Source: Pseudomonas sp. B21-056 (GTDB lineage: Bacteria > Pseudomonadota > Gammaproteobacteria > Pseudomonadales > Pseudomonadaceae). From it: DNA of 64,000 bases. The DNA is taken from contig NZ_CP087203.1 of NCBI RefSeq assembly GCF_026016325.1, forward strand, positions 1,674,001-1,738,000, in the 5' to 3' direction. Made by a program: the position numbers and the translations under genes. The notes below the pieces were generated by a model, which was not told where the DNA came from, did no database searches, and worked only from the letters and a program-made list of their open reading frames with translations. The number at the start of each line of letters is the position of its first letter. The stretch's first letter is position 1. Positions 27,370-35,999 of this stretch are shown here, piece after piece.

Positions 27370-27923
27370 GGAGTGTCTCCCCGGGCGGCTTGCCAGGCAC
27401 GGTACTCTTCAGCGCTTACGCCGAGCAGGATGCGGTCCCAGCGCTGGCCCTTGCGGTAGTACCACTGGCGCTGCACGCCTTCAATAACCCAGGGGGTCTT
27501 GCGGGTATAGGTCGCCAGGGAGGCGGCGTTGTACTCAATGATGGTAGTCGAGAGGCGGCTCAGGCCCAGTTCGTCGAAGGCGTAGCGCATCACTGTGGCA
27601 ATCACGTCGGTGCCATGGCCTTGGCCGCGCAGGGATGGGGCACCGATCATCATGCCGTGTTCGGCTGTGCGGTTCTTCCAGTCGATGCTGACCAGGTTCG
27701 CCGTACCAATCAGGCCCTGGCCCTGAACCTCGATCCCAAAGCGCTGGTTGAGGGAGTCGCTCTTGAGGCTCAGCAACCACTCCCGTTGTGCTTCCCGTGA
27801 GGTGGGGAAATGCCAGCCGCCCAGGAGGCTCCAGAGAGCCTCGTCATTGGACCACTGATGCAGCAGCGGTAGGTCCTCGAGCTCCAACGCCCTCAGCAGG
27901 ACGTGTTGACCTTGAATACTCAT
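27366..27923 (-). CDS. GNAT acetyl/acyltransferase (RimJ/RimL type)
   Basis: A 185-residue GNAT protein with the acyl-CoA pyrophosphate loop LRGQGHGTD (about residues 99-107) and helix-strand order VMRYAFDELGLSRLSTTIIEYNAASLATY, as in RimJ/RimL and sugar N-acyltransferases such as WecD/PseH. Between an aminotransferase and a glycosyltransferase it most likely acylates a sugar amino group. Its start overlaps the upstream PLP protein stop by ATGA, and its own stop overlaps the dioxygenase start. Confidence 0.87.
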   Translation of the reverse strand: MSIQGQHVLLRALELEDLPLLHQWSNDEALWSLLGGWHFPTSREAQREWLLSLKSDSLNQRFGIEVQGQGLIGTANLVSIDWKNRTAEHGMMIGAPSLRGQGHGTDVIATVMRYAFDELGLSRLSTTIIEYNAASLATYTRKTPWVIEGVQRQWYYRKGQRWDRILLGVSAEEYRAWQAARGDTP

Positions 27924-28900
27924 GATTTCCCCGTGTTCTGAAGGATGGCGTCGGCAAGACGATTCATGTCATCGACGTTGTATCGCTGGTCGATCGGTAG
28001 CGGTAGTAAGCATTCTGCCCAGTCTCTTTCTATGGTCGGCGCGGTGGCCGTACTTAGCACTTCGCGCCAATAACCAGGCACATAGATGTGTTGTTCCAGC
28101 AGTTGAGTACGCAGCCGGGTCGCCGTTTCGGCGGATTTGGCCAACAGCGGGTAGCACAGAGTGGCAACAGGCTGTGCGGGCCAACTGCAGAAGCGGTTGC
28201 AATGGTCCAGGCGTTGGCGCAGTTGCGCGAAGTTATCCATCCTCTGCCTGGCGATTTCCTGGTAATCGATGCTGTCGAGCACGCGGGCTGTGCTGGTGGC
28301 CATGGCTTTGATGCCGTCGTTCTCCAGTGCCTGTTCCAATGCCTGGAACACCGCATAGTGATCTTGAGGAGGGTCTTCGAGGCGACCCAGAAGCGCGCCG
28401 AAACGTGCCTGAGAGCGGCTGCTCTCGGCTTGCGGCAGATCAGCTGGCCCATTGACCAACCAGCCACCATCGGGAACGCCGACGAACTTGCGGGGTGAAT
28501 ACAGGGTCGCAATCCCGGGCAGCGGCACTGAAAACAGCGCCTGGGAATTGTCGACGATCAGTCGTTGACCGTAGCGTGCGGCAAGCACTGTGCCGATGTA
28601 GTCGGTCTTGAGTCCGAAGTAATTGACGAACAGCAGAGCCTCATCGGCCTCCAGGGGCGGGAAGACCGGCAATTCGAGCTGTTCGGAGAGTGCATAGCGC
28701 AACACCTCGATGCCGGATCCGTGCAGCACGTCCTGCATGACGTCGCATATGTAAAAAGGCAAATGAACCCGGCGCAGCTTGCGCGCCAATAGCAAAGCCT
28801 TGAAGGCTGAGCGGGCTGAGTTGAAGCCCACTGCCTGCGGATAAGGATGTTGCCCCTTACGCAGCTCCAGTTCGAAATAACCGCCGATGGCTTCAGGCAC
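27920..28900 (-). CDS. Divergent DegT-like fold-type-I PLP protein
   Basis: A 326-residue protein that I read as a distant DegT/DnrJ/EryC1 relative. It has an N-terminal GFNSARSAFKALLLA helix, RLIVDNSQALFS in the cofactor-ring Asp position (Asp117), and ATLYSPRKFVGVPDGGWLV, where Lys138 would bind PLP. The active-site loops differ from sugar aminotransferases, so it may run a different PLP reaction or act on another sugar. GTG 28898-28900 has GGGGA at good distance; a TTG two codons earlier is also open. The start lies inside the end of the WbqC gene. Confidence 0.75.
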   Translation of the reverse strand: MPEAIGGYFELELRKGQHPYPQAVGFNSARSAFKALLLARKLRRVHLPFYICDVMQDVLHGSGIEVLRYALSEQLELPVFPPLEADEALLFVNYFGLKTDYIGTVLAARYGQRLIVDNSQALFSVPLPGIATLYSPRKFVGVPDGGWLVNGPADLPQAESSRSQARFGALLGRLEDPPQDHYAVFQALEQALENDGIKAMATSTARVLDSIDYQEIARQRMDNFAQLRQRLDHCNRFCSWPAQPVATLCYPLLAKSAETATRLRTQLLEQHIYVPGYWREVLSTATAPTIERDWAECLLPLPIDQRYNVDDMNRLADAILQNTGKS

Positions 28901-29651
28901 GGACAATTTCCCCGCATTTCGCCCAGGCGCCTACCGTTTGCGGATCGTTGTACATCAGGGCGTCGAGAATCGACAGACCGGGCACGAAGGGGTGTTCATC
29001 CGAACCCTGTCGATAGTCGGGTAAGGTAGGCTTGAGCAATTCAAGGGTGATACCCGCTTGCTGGAATGCCTCGGCCTGATAGAGATGCCCACCGTTGAAG
29101 GGATTGAGGTAATGGGTACCAGTGCTTGCCTGAACCACTTCAAGGACCCGGTCCTGGGCTTTGCTGTCGGCGGAAATCGGCAGGTCGCTGGAACGGGTGA
29201 TCGGGGTTTGCAGCCCGATCAGGCTGCAGCAGGCCCGTAATATCCGTTCGTTGAGCTCGGCAATGCTTCGGGCTGGCGCGACCAGCAGCGCTTCCAGCCA
29301 CGCCAGCATGCGTGAAACGTGAGGTGCGCGGCGATAGGCGAAGCTCAGCTGGTTGAGAATATCGCCAGGGTCGAACGCCTCGGAAATGCGCTTCTCCATG
29401 ATTTGCTGCGTGTGACTGCCCTTGGTCAACGGCACCCGAAACCACTTCGGTTCCTGGCCCAGTAGATAACGGTTGCGTTCGATCCAGCCGTTCTTGATGA
29501 ACTGCACATTGTCATAGATGACAAAGCAATCGACCGCGGCGATCAGTTGGAAGTAACCCAGGTAGGGCAGGAAATAAGGTTGCATCAGGGCAATCCGATG
29601 CTGCCGGTCCGCTGCCGCGGCGCAGGCATTCGAGGTGTGGGCCAGGCTCAT
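28893..29651 (-). CDS. WbqC-family protein
   Basis: A 252-residue WbqC-like protein. The family signature ALMQPYFLPYLGYFQLI begins near residue 21, followed by D-x-x-V-I-Y-D-N-V-Q-F-I-K-NGWIERN-x-Y and, near the end, LNPFNGGHLYQ...F...GI. WbqC proteins sit in O-antigen and flagellar sugar loci, often beside DegT aminotransferases; their reaction is not firmly established. The gene starts with an ATGA overlap on the aminotransferase stop. Confidence 0.88.
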   Translation of the reverse strand: MSLAHTSNACAAAADRQHRIALMQPYFLPYLGYFQLIAAVDCFVIYDNVQFIKNGWIERNRYLLGQEPKWFRVPLTKGSHTQQIMEKRISEAFDPGDILNQLSFAYRRAPHVSRMLAWLEALLVAPARSIAELNERILRACCSLIGLQTPITRSSDLPISADSKAQDRVLEVVQASTGTHYLNPFNGGHLYQAEAFQQAGITLELLKPTLPDYRQGSDEHPFVPGLSILDALMYNDPQTVGAWAKCGEIVRA

Positions 29652-30766
29652 GCCACCCGGGCCTTGAGCAGCACCTCGATGATCTGCTCCTGGGCCTGCG
29701 GATCGAGGTCCGGATAGATCGGCAGGCATAGCACCTGGCGGGACACCTCGTAGGCATTCCCCAACTGAGAAAGATCCGAACTGGGAAGGCCGCGGTACAT
29801 CGGGAATTCGCTGATGAGGGGGTAGAAATACCGGCGTACCAGGATGTTTTCTGCGCGGTAACGGTCGTACAGCTCGTCCCGACTTACCCCGAAACGCTCA
29901 CCGTCGACCAGGATCGGACAATAGGCATAGTTCCAGTCCAGCCCCTGCGGTTGCTCCAGCAGGCTGATACCGGCGATGCCTTTCAGCGCCCTCTGGTAGT
30001 ACTCGAACACTTTTTTGCGACGACCGAGGGCCTCGTCGATGTGGCGCAACTGCATCACGCCGAATGCCGCCTGCAGCTCGTTCATCTTCCCGTTGATGCC
30101 GGGAGCCATGACCGTTACTTCATCGGCAAAGCCGAAGTTCTTCAGGTAATCGATGCGGCGCTTGATCTTTGCGTCAGGGCAGATGATGGCGCCGCCTTCG
30201 AAGGTGTTGAATACCTTGGTGGCGTGGAAGCTGAGAATCGACAGGTCGCCGTTGTTGAGAATGCTCGCGCCATTATGGCGGACACCGAACGCATGTGCGG
30301 CATCGTAGATGACCTTGAGTCCATAGGTGTCGGCGACGGCCTGGATGCCCTCGACATCACAGGGAATGCCATAGCAATGAACGGGCAGAATCGCCGAAGT
30401 GGCCGGGGTGATGGCTTCGGCTATACGTTGCGGATCGAGGTTCTTGGTGACCGGATCGATGTCTACGAACACCGGCTTGAGGTTGTTCCACAGCAGCGAG
30501 TGAGCCGTAGCGACGAATGAATACGGTGTCGTGATGACTTCACCGGTAATACGTAGCGCCTGTAGGGCCGTCACCAATGCCAGGGTGCCATTGGAAAACA
30601 GCGAAATATGCTGGACACCGAGGTATTCGGCCAGCTCCTGTTCCAGTTGTTCGTGGAAGGGACCACCGTTGGTCAGGCGTTTACTGTCCCAGATCCGCTG
30701 CAGGTAAGGGATGAACTCCTCCAGAGGCGGGAGGAGCGGGCTGGTAACGGTGATGGAGTTGGCCAT
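29648..30766 (-). CDS. DegT/DnrJ/EryC1 sugar aminotransferase (VioA-like)
   Basis: A 372-residue PLP enzyme that converts a nucleotide 4-keto-6-deoxy sugar to the 4-amino sugar. Signatures are LTNGGPFHEQLEQELAEYLG, SNGTLAL, TPYSFVATAH, DAAHAFG (Asp155) and SFHATKVFNTFEGGA with the Schiff-base Lys184. This pattern fits VioA/DesI-type dTDP-4-amino-4,6-dideoxyglucose aminotransferases, the sugar found on P. syringae flagellin. It is the first gene of the seven-gene operon. ATG 30764-30766 is preferred because homology begins there; the frame extends to 30829 without a ribosome site. Confidence 0.87.
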   Translation of the reverse strand: MANSITVTSPLLPPLEEFIPYLQRIWDSKRLTNGGPFHEQLEQELAEYLGVQHISLFSNGTLALVTALQALRITGEVITTPYSFVATAHSLLWNNLKPVFVDIDPVTKNLDPQRIAEAITPATSAILPVHCYGIPCDVEGIQAVADTYGLKVIYDAAHAFGVRHNGASILNNGDLSILSFHATKVFNTFEGGAIICPDAKIKRRIDYLKNFGFADEVTVMAPGINGKMNELQAAFGVMQLRHIDEALGRRKKVFEYYQRALKGIAGISLLEQPQGLDWNYAYCPILVDGERFGVSRDELYDRYRAENILVRRYFYPLISEFPMYRGLPSSDLSQLGNAYEVSRQVLCLPIYPDLDPQAQEQIIEVLLKARVA

Positions 30767-31225
30767 GGGTACACTGCTCGGGTTGACTAAAAAATGGCAC
30801 GCAGCTCGAGAGTCCTTTCGGTCTGGCATGTTACCGCCGTCAATATCGACGGTCGCAACGCCATGAAACCGGCAACTGGCTCTTGATGTGTGGATTCCAG
30901 CAAAAAATCGGCCAACTCCTCGGTAAGGGCCGAACGCTGCCTAAAGGGTGGAGGCAGGCTTGCTTGTGATTGAGCCTCATGCGCGGTGATCGATACAGGT
31001 GACGCCGCCGCTGTCGTGAGCAAGCTGTGAGGCTGACTCTTGCCACTTACCGGCATGTCACCGCCGGTTTTTCGTCTTCGATACATTTCCTTCTTCCCCG
31101 CAAAAACCCTGCAAGTCCTTTGTTTGCCTGGGCTCGAGCCGCCAGAAAAAAGTTGGTCTGCAAATTGCTTATGGCTGAGCAGTACAGCAGTGGGCGGCAA
31201 ACGTCCGGCATGCAGAGGAACGACA
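30767..31225. other. Divergent control region between glycan operon and flgF
   Basis: A 459-base non-coding stretch. It holds a sigma54 promoter for flgF at 31154-31169 and a GAGGA ribosome site at 31215-31219. A TGGCAC-like motif lies near 30795 but lacks the -12 GC. A 148-codon minus-strand frame spans most of it, but its translation is low-complexity and unlike any family I know. No clear promoter for the glycan operon is visible. Confidence 0.6.
31154..31169 (+). promoter_or_regulatory. Sigma54 promoter upstream of flgF
   Basis: TGGTCTG-N4-TTGCT has GG at 31155-31156 and GC at 31167-31168, the required 12-base spacing. Initiation would fall near 31180, about 46 bases before the flgF GTG. 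It fits FleR/FleQ-dependent control of the flgF operon known in P. aeruginosa. Confidence 0.75.
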
Positions 31226-31963
31226 GTGGACAAGTACCTTTATGTGGCAATGACCGGCGCCAGCCAGAACGCACTGGCGCAGCGGGCCCATGCCAACAAC
31301 CTGGCGAACATCTCCACCAATGGCTTTCAGAAAGACTTGGAGCAGGCACGTTCGATGCCGGTGTTCGGCGACAGCTTTCCGGCGCGGGCGTTTGCCATGT
31401 CCGAGCGGCCTGCCACCGACTTCACTCCGGGCGCTCTGGTGCAAACCGGTCGCGATCTCGACGTGGCGGTCAGCGGGCCGGGCTGGATGGCCGTGCAGAA
31501 CCCTGACGGCGGTGAAAGCTACGTGCGCACCGGCAGCCTCAATGTCGACGCCCTGGGCGTGCTGCGGGCCGGCAACGGTATGCCGGTGATGGGTAACGGC
31601 GGTCCTATCGCCGTGCCGCCGGAGCAGAAGATCGAAATCGGCCAGGACGGCACCATCAGCATCCGTGCCATGGGCGAAGGCCCACGCGTGATGGCTGAAG
31701 TGGACCGCATCAAACTGGTCAACCCGGACCTCAAGAACATGACCAAGGGCCTGGACGGTTCCATCCGTACCAAGGACGGCCAGCCGGCACCGATCGACGC
31801 CAACGTGCAACTGGTGTCGGGGTTCCAGGAAGCGAGCAACGTCAATGCTGTGGACGAGATGACTTCGGTGCTGGCCCTGGCCAAGCAATTCGAGCTTCAC
31901 GTGAAAATGATGAACACCGCCAAAGAAGGCGACGAGGCCATGGCTCGGGTCTTGCAGATCTAA
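31226..31963 (+). CDS. flgF: Flagellar basal-body rod protein FlgF
   Basis: A 245-residue proximal-rod protein. The N-terminal motif ALAQRAHANNLANISTNGFQKDL is the rod/hook family signature, and the C-terminal helix EMTSVLALAKQFELHVKMMNTA is the matching partner that coils with it. The start is GTG 31226-31228 with GAGGA 6 bases upstream; earlier in-frame codons lie before the sigma54 promoter. It is first of flgFGHIJKL. Confidence 0.96.
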   Translation: MDKYLYVAMTGASQNALAQRAHANNLANISTNGFQKDLEQARSMPVFGDSFPARAFAMSERPATDFTPGALVQTGRDLDVAVSGPGWMAVQNPDGGESYVRTGSLNVDALGVLRAGNGMPVMGNGGPIAVPPEQKIEIGQDGTISIRAMGEGPRVMAEVDRIKLVNPDLKNMTKGLDGSIRTKDGQPAPIDANVQLVSGFQEASNVNAVDEMTSVLALAKQFELHVKMMNTAKEGDEAMARVLQI

Positions 31964-32012
31964 CCATTAATTAAAGCGTCGCGCCGAAAATCAGGCGTAC
32001 GAGGAGAATCGA

Positions 32013-32798
32013 ATGCTTCCGGCTCTGTGGGTTGCCAAAACAGGTCTGTCCGCCCAGGACACCAACCTGACCACCATTTCCAACAACCTGGCGAACGTTT
32101 CGACCACGGGTTTCAAACGTGATCGTGCCGAATTCCAGGACCTGCTGTATCAAATCAAGCGCCAGCCCGGTGCCCAGTCGACCCAGGACAGCGAACTGCC
32201 GTCGGGCCTGCAAGTGGGTACCGGTGTGCGCATTGTCGGCACGCAGAAAAACTTCACCGCCGGCAGTTTGCAAACCACCGAGCAGCCGCTGGACATGGCC
32301 GTCGACGGTCGCGGTTTCTTCCAGATCCTGCAGCCGGACGGCACCACGTCGTATACCCGTGACGGTACCTTCCACCTCGACTCCAACGGCCAGATTGTCA
32401 ACGCCAGCGGTTTCGCCCTGGAACCGGCCATCATCATCCCGAACGATGCCCAGACCTTCACCGTGGGCCGCGACGGCACCGTGTCCATCACCGTGGCGGG
32501 CAACCCGGCCGCCCAGGTGATCGGCAACCTGCAGACCGCCGACTTCATCAACCCGGCCGGCCTGCAAGCGGTGGGCAACAACCTGTTCCTGGAAACCGCT
32601 GCCAGCGGCGCGCCGCAGATCGGCACCCCGGGTTTGAATGGTTTCGGCACCACGCTGCAGAACACCCTGGAAACCTCCAACGTGAGCACCGTTGAGGAGA
32701 TGGTCAACATGATCACCACCCAGCGCGCCTACGAGATGAACTCCAAGGTGATCTCCACTGCCGACCAGATGCTTTCGTTCGTTACGCAGAATCTGTAA
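32013..32798 (+). CDS. flgG: Flagellar distal rod protein FlgG
   Basis: A 261-residue distal-rod subunit. It begins [42 protein letters not shown], shown here for its [12 protein letters not shown] rod signature, and ends [28 protein letters not shown], the C-terminal FlgG helix. Length equals the family norm. It lies 49 bases after flgF with GAGGAGAA before the ATG. Confidence 0.98.
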   Translation: MLPALWVAKTGLSAQDTNLTTISNNLANVSTTGFKRDRAEFQDLLYQIKRQPGAQSTQDSELPSGLQVGTGVRIVGTQKNFTAGSLQTTEQPLDMAVDGRGFFQILQPDGTTSYTRDGTFHLDSNGQIVNASGFALEPAIIIPNDAQTFTVGRDGTVSITVAGNPAAQVIGNLQTADFINPAGLQAVGNNLFLETAASGAPQIGTPGLNGFGTTLQNTLETSNVSTVEEMVNMITTQRAYEMNSKVISTADQMLSFVTQNL

Positions 32799-32850
32799 TC
32801 ACTTCTATAGGGCGGCCCCAGGGGCGCCTGCAACACCGAGAGGTAGGGTC

Positions 32851-33546
32851 ATGAAACGCTTTGTATCTGTACTGGCACTGAGTGGGATCACCGCGCTTGC
32901 GGGGTGTGTCGCGCCAACGCCCAGGCCCAATGACCCGTACTATGCTCCGGTGTTGCCGCGCACGCCGTTGCCGGCCGCCGCCAACAATGGCTCGATCTAC
33001 CAGGCCGGTTTCGAGCAGAACCTGTACAGCGACCGCAAGGCGTTCCGGGTCGGTGACATCATCACCATCACCCTGAACGAGCGGACCCAGGCGAGCAAGA
33101 ACGCCAACTCCCAGGTAGACAAGACCAGCAACACCAGCGTCGGCCTGACGTCGCTGTTCGGTTCCAGCCTGACCACCAACAACCCGATCGGCAGCAACGA
33201 CCTGAGCCTCAACGCCGGTTATGGCTCCGACCGGGCCACCAAGGGTGACAGCAAGTCCGGCCAGAGCAACAGCCTGACCGGCTCCATCACCGTGACCGTT
33301 GCTGACGTGTTGCCCAACGGCATCATCGTCGTGCGCGGCGAGAAGTGGTTGACGCTCAACACCGGTGACGAGCTGGTGCGCATCGCCGGCATGGTTCGCG
33401 CCGACGACATCGCCACCGATAACACCGTTTCTTCCACCCGTGTGGCGGATGCGCGCATCACGTACTCGGGTACCGGTGCCTTTGCCGATGCGAGTCAGCC
33501 GGGCTGGTTCGACCGTTTCTTCCTCAGCCCGAAGTTCCCTTTCTAG
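32851..33546 (+). CDS. flgH: Flagellar L-ring lipoprotein FlgH
   Basis: A 231-residue outer-membrane lipoprotein forming the L ring around the rod. The lipobox LAGC puts the acylated Cys at residue 19. Later motifs are [44 protein letters not shown] and [13 protein letters not shown], all typical of FlgH. Its stop codon abuts the flgI start. Confidence 0.97.
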   Translation: MKRFVSVLALSGITALAGCVAPTPRPNDPYYAPVLPRTPLPAAANNGSIYQAGFEQNLYSDRKAFRVGDIITITLNERTQASKNANSQVDKTSNTSVGLTSLFGSSLTTNNPIGSNDLSLNAGYGSDRATKGDSKSGQSNSLTGSITVTVADVLPNGIIVVRGEKWLTLNTGDELVRIAGMVRADDIATDNTVSSTRVADARITYSGTGAFADASQPGWFDRFFLSPKFPF

Positions 33547-34677
33547 GTGGCCCAGTTGAATCTTAAGCGGTTGAACCTCAAACAGCTGTTGGTCGGTGCG
33601 TTAGTGATGACGGCAGCCTTCAGCGCTCACGCCGAGCGTCTGAAGGACATCGCCAGCATTTCCGGTGTGCGTTCCAACCAGTTGATCGGCTACGGCCTGG
33701 TCGTGGGCCTGAACGGCACCGGTGACCAGACCACCCAGACTCCGTTCACCCTGCAGACCTTCAACAACATGTTGTCGCAGTTCGGCATCAAGGTGCCGGC
33801 AGGTTCCGGCAACGTCCAGTTGAAGAACGTCGCTGCCGTGTCGATCAGTGCCGATCTGCCGGCGTTCGCCAAGCCCGGCCAGCAGGTGGATATCACCGTG
33901 TCGTCCATCGGTAACTCCAAGAGCCTGCGCGGCGGCACCTTGCTGCTGACGCCCCTCAAGGGTATCGACGGCAACGTCTACGCCGTTGCCCAGGGCAACC
34001 TGGTGGTGGGCGGTTTCGACGCCGAGGGGCGCGACGGTTCGAAGATCACCGTCAACGTTCCGTCGGCCGGTCGCATCCCTGGCGGTGCGTCGGTGGAACG
34101 TGCGGTGCCGAGCGGTTTCAACCAGGGCAACAGCCTGACGCTGAACCTCAATCGCTCCGACTTCACCACCGCCAAGCGCATCGTCGACAAGATCAACGAC
34201 ATGCTCGGCCCAGGCGTGGCCCAGGCCATCGACGGCGGCTCGATCCGCGTCACCGCGCCCCTGGATCCGAGCCAGCGGGTCGACTATTTGTCGATCCTGG
34301 AGAACCTTGAGGTCGATCCGGGCCAGGCAGTGGCGAAAGTCATCATCAACTCGCGCACCGGCACCATCGTGATCGGCCAGAACGTCAAGGTTTCGCCGGC
34401 CGCCGTGACCCACGGCAGCCTGACGGTGACCATCACCGAAGATCCGATCGTCAGCCAGCCGGGCCCGTTGTCCAACGGCCAGACCGCCGTGGTGCCCCGT
34501 TCGCGGGTCAATGCCGAACAGGAAGCCAAGCCGATGTTCAAGTTCGGCCCGGGCACTACCCTGGATGAAATCGTCCGGGCGGTGAACCAGGTCGGCGCGG
34601 CACCGGGCGACCTGATGGCGATTCTCGAAGCCTTGAAGCAGGCCGGCGCGTTGCAAGCCGACCTGATCGTGATCTGA
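33547..34677 (+). CDS. flgI: Flagellar P-ring protein FlgI
   Basis: A periplasmic P-ring subunit of up to 376 residues. The mature protein starts after the signal peptide ([16 protein letters not shown]) at [32 protein letters not shown], a hallmark of FlgI. The C-terminus [23 protein letters not shown] is also typical. I give GTG 33547, directly after the flgH stop; no strong ribosome site marks it, and a TTG a few codons later could be the true start, with translation coupled to flgH. Confidence 0.95.
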   Translation: MAQLNLKRLNLKQLLVGALVMTAAFSAHAERLKDIASISGVRSNQLIGYGLVVGLNGTGDQTTQTPFTLQTFNNMLSQFGIKVPAGSGNVQLKNVAAVSISADLPAFAKPGQQVDITVSSIGNSKSLRGGTLLLTPLKGIDGNVYAVAQGNLVVGGFDAEGRDGSKITVNVPSAGRIPGGASVERAVPSGFNQGNSLTLNLNRSDFTTAKRIVDKINDMLGPGVAQAIDGGSIRVTAPLDPSQRVDYLSILENLEVDPGQAVAKVIINSRTGTIVIGQNVKVSPAAVTHGSLTVTITEDPIVSQPGPLSNGQTAVVPRSRVNAEQEAKPMFKFGPGTTLDEIVRAVNQVGAAPGDLMAILEALKQAGALQADLIVI

Positions 34678-34687
34678 GGATCGAACC

Positions 34688-35989
34688 ATGGATATGCGCA
34701 AGGGCGCTTTGATCAGTGGGGATTCAGGTTCTTACTCGGACCTGAACCGCTTGAACCAGCTCAAGGTTGGCGACAAGAACAGCGACGGCAACCTGCGCAA
34801 AGTGGCCCAGGAATTCGAGTCACTGTTCCTTGGCGAAATGCTCAAGTCCATGCGTTCGGCCACCGAGGCGTTGGGCAAGGACAATCCCATGAATACGCCT
34901 GAAGCCAAGCAGTATCAGGAAATGTACGACCAGCAGTTGGCCGTTTCCATGTCCCGCGAGGGTGGCGGTATCGGTCTGGCGGATGTCCTGTTGCGCCAAA
35001 TGTCCAAGAACAAACCGGTGGCGCCGGGCGAAGCGGCCGCGGCATCGGCTGCCAAGCAGCAAGCAGCGCTGGACAAAATCAAGGCGGTGCCCACCCCGGT
35101 GGCTGCCGGAACCCTGCCCACCGACGGCCCTTTGTCGCGCATCAACGGCCAGCGCCCGCTTTGGGCCTCGCGGGCCGTCAGTGCGCCGCAAGAGGCGGGC
35201 GAGGGCGGCCATCGCAACGACATGGAATTGCTCAACCAGCGCCGCCTGGCCTTGCCGCCGAAACTGGCCGACCGCCTGCTGGCCGGGCTGGTGCCTTCGG
35301 CATCGACCAATGCCAATACCGATGGGTCGACGCAGAACATCCGCTCGGATCGCGCCGCCACCAAGTCCGCCACTGGCGAAATGGCCAATGGCGACTGGCT
35401 GGCCGCGCTCAAGGCTTCCGAGTCGGGCGGGGATATGCAGGTCTATGGCCGCGCCGTGGCACAACCACCGCTGGCACCGGCCCGCAAAGCCTTCCGCGAT
35501 GCCGACGAATTCGTCAACGCTATGTTGCCAATGGCCAAGGAAGCGGCGGACCGCATCGGCGTCGACCCACGTTACCTGGTGGCCCAGGCGGCCCTGGAAA
35601 CCGGTTGGGGCAAATCGGTCATGCGCCAGCCTGATGGCAGCAGCAGCCACAACCTGTTCGGCATCAAGGCCAGCCAGAACTGGAAGGGCGATTCGGCGCG
35701 GGCGATCACCAGTGAGTTCCGCAATGGCGAGATGGTCAAGGAAACGGCCGAGTTCCGTTCCTACGCCTCGTACCGCGACAGCTTCCATGACCTGGTCAAT
35801 CTGCTGCAAAGCAACAGTCGCTATCAAGATGTGCTGAAGTCGGCCGATAACCCGGAACAGTTTGTACGCGAGTTGCAGAAGGCCGGTTACGCCACTGACC
35901 CGCACTACGCCAGCAAGATTTCGCATATAGCCCGGCAGATGACCAGTTCCCAGAACTACGCATCCGCAGGCGCCACCACGACTTTATAA
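34688..35989 (+). CDS. flgJ: Flagellar rod-cap/peptidoglycan hydrolase FlgJ
   Basis: A 433-residue dual-domain protein. Residues 25-110 form the rod-cap part (KVAQEFESLFLGEMLKSMRSA), a long Ala/Pro linker follows, and residues 275-425 form a glucosaminidase domain (YLVAQAALETGWGKSVMR, with the catalytic Glu in ALETGWG, and SSHNLFGIKAS). It cuts peptidoglycan so the rod can pass and caps rod growth. It is about 30 residues longer than P. aeruginosa FlgJ, owing to the linker. Confidence 0.96.
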   Translation: MDMRKGALISGDSGSYSDLNRLNQLKVGDKNSDGNLRKVAQEFESLFLGEMLKSMRSATEALGKDNPMNTPEAKQYQEMYDQQLAVSMSREGGGIGLADVLLRQMSKNKPVAPGEAAAASAAKQQAALDKIKAVPTPVAAGTLPTDGPLSRINGQRPLWASRAVSAPQEAGEGGHRNDMELLNQRRLALPPKLADRLLAGLVPSASTNANTDGSTQNIRSDRAATKSATGEMANGDWLAALKASESGGDMQVYGRAVAQPPLAPARKAFRDADEFVNAMLPMAKEAADRIGVDPRYLVAQAALETGWGKSVMRQPDGSSSHNLFGIKASQNWKGDSARAITSEFRNGEMVKETAEFRSYASYRDSFHDLVNLLQSNSRYQDVLKSADNPEQFVRELQKAGYATDPHYASKISHIARQMTSSQNYASAGATTTL

Positions 35990-35999
35990 GGTCTGAACC

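Noticed and set aside
31154..31169. Alternative ATG-led longer FlgF beginning upstream at 31040
   Set aside because: The extension would include the sigma54 promoter and has no rod-protein similarity; GTG 31226 has a good ribosome site.
30787..31233. A 148-codon minus-strand frame in the flgF control region
   Set aside because: No recognisable domain, no ribosome site, and it covers the flgF sigma54 promoter and start.
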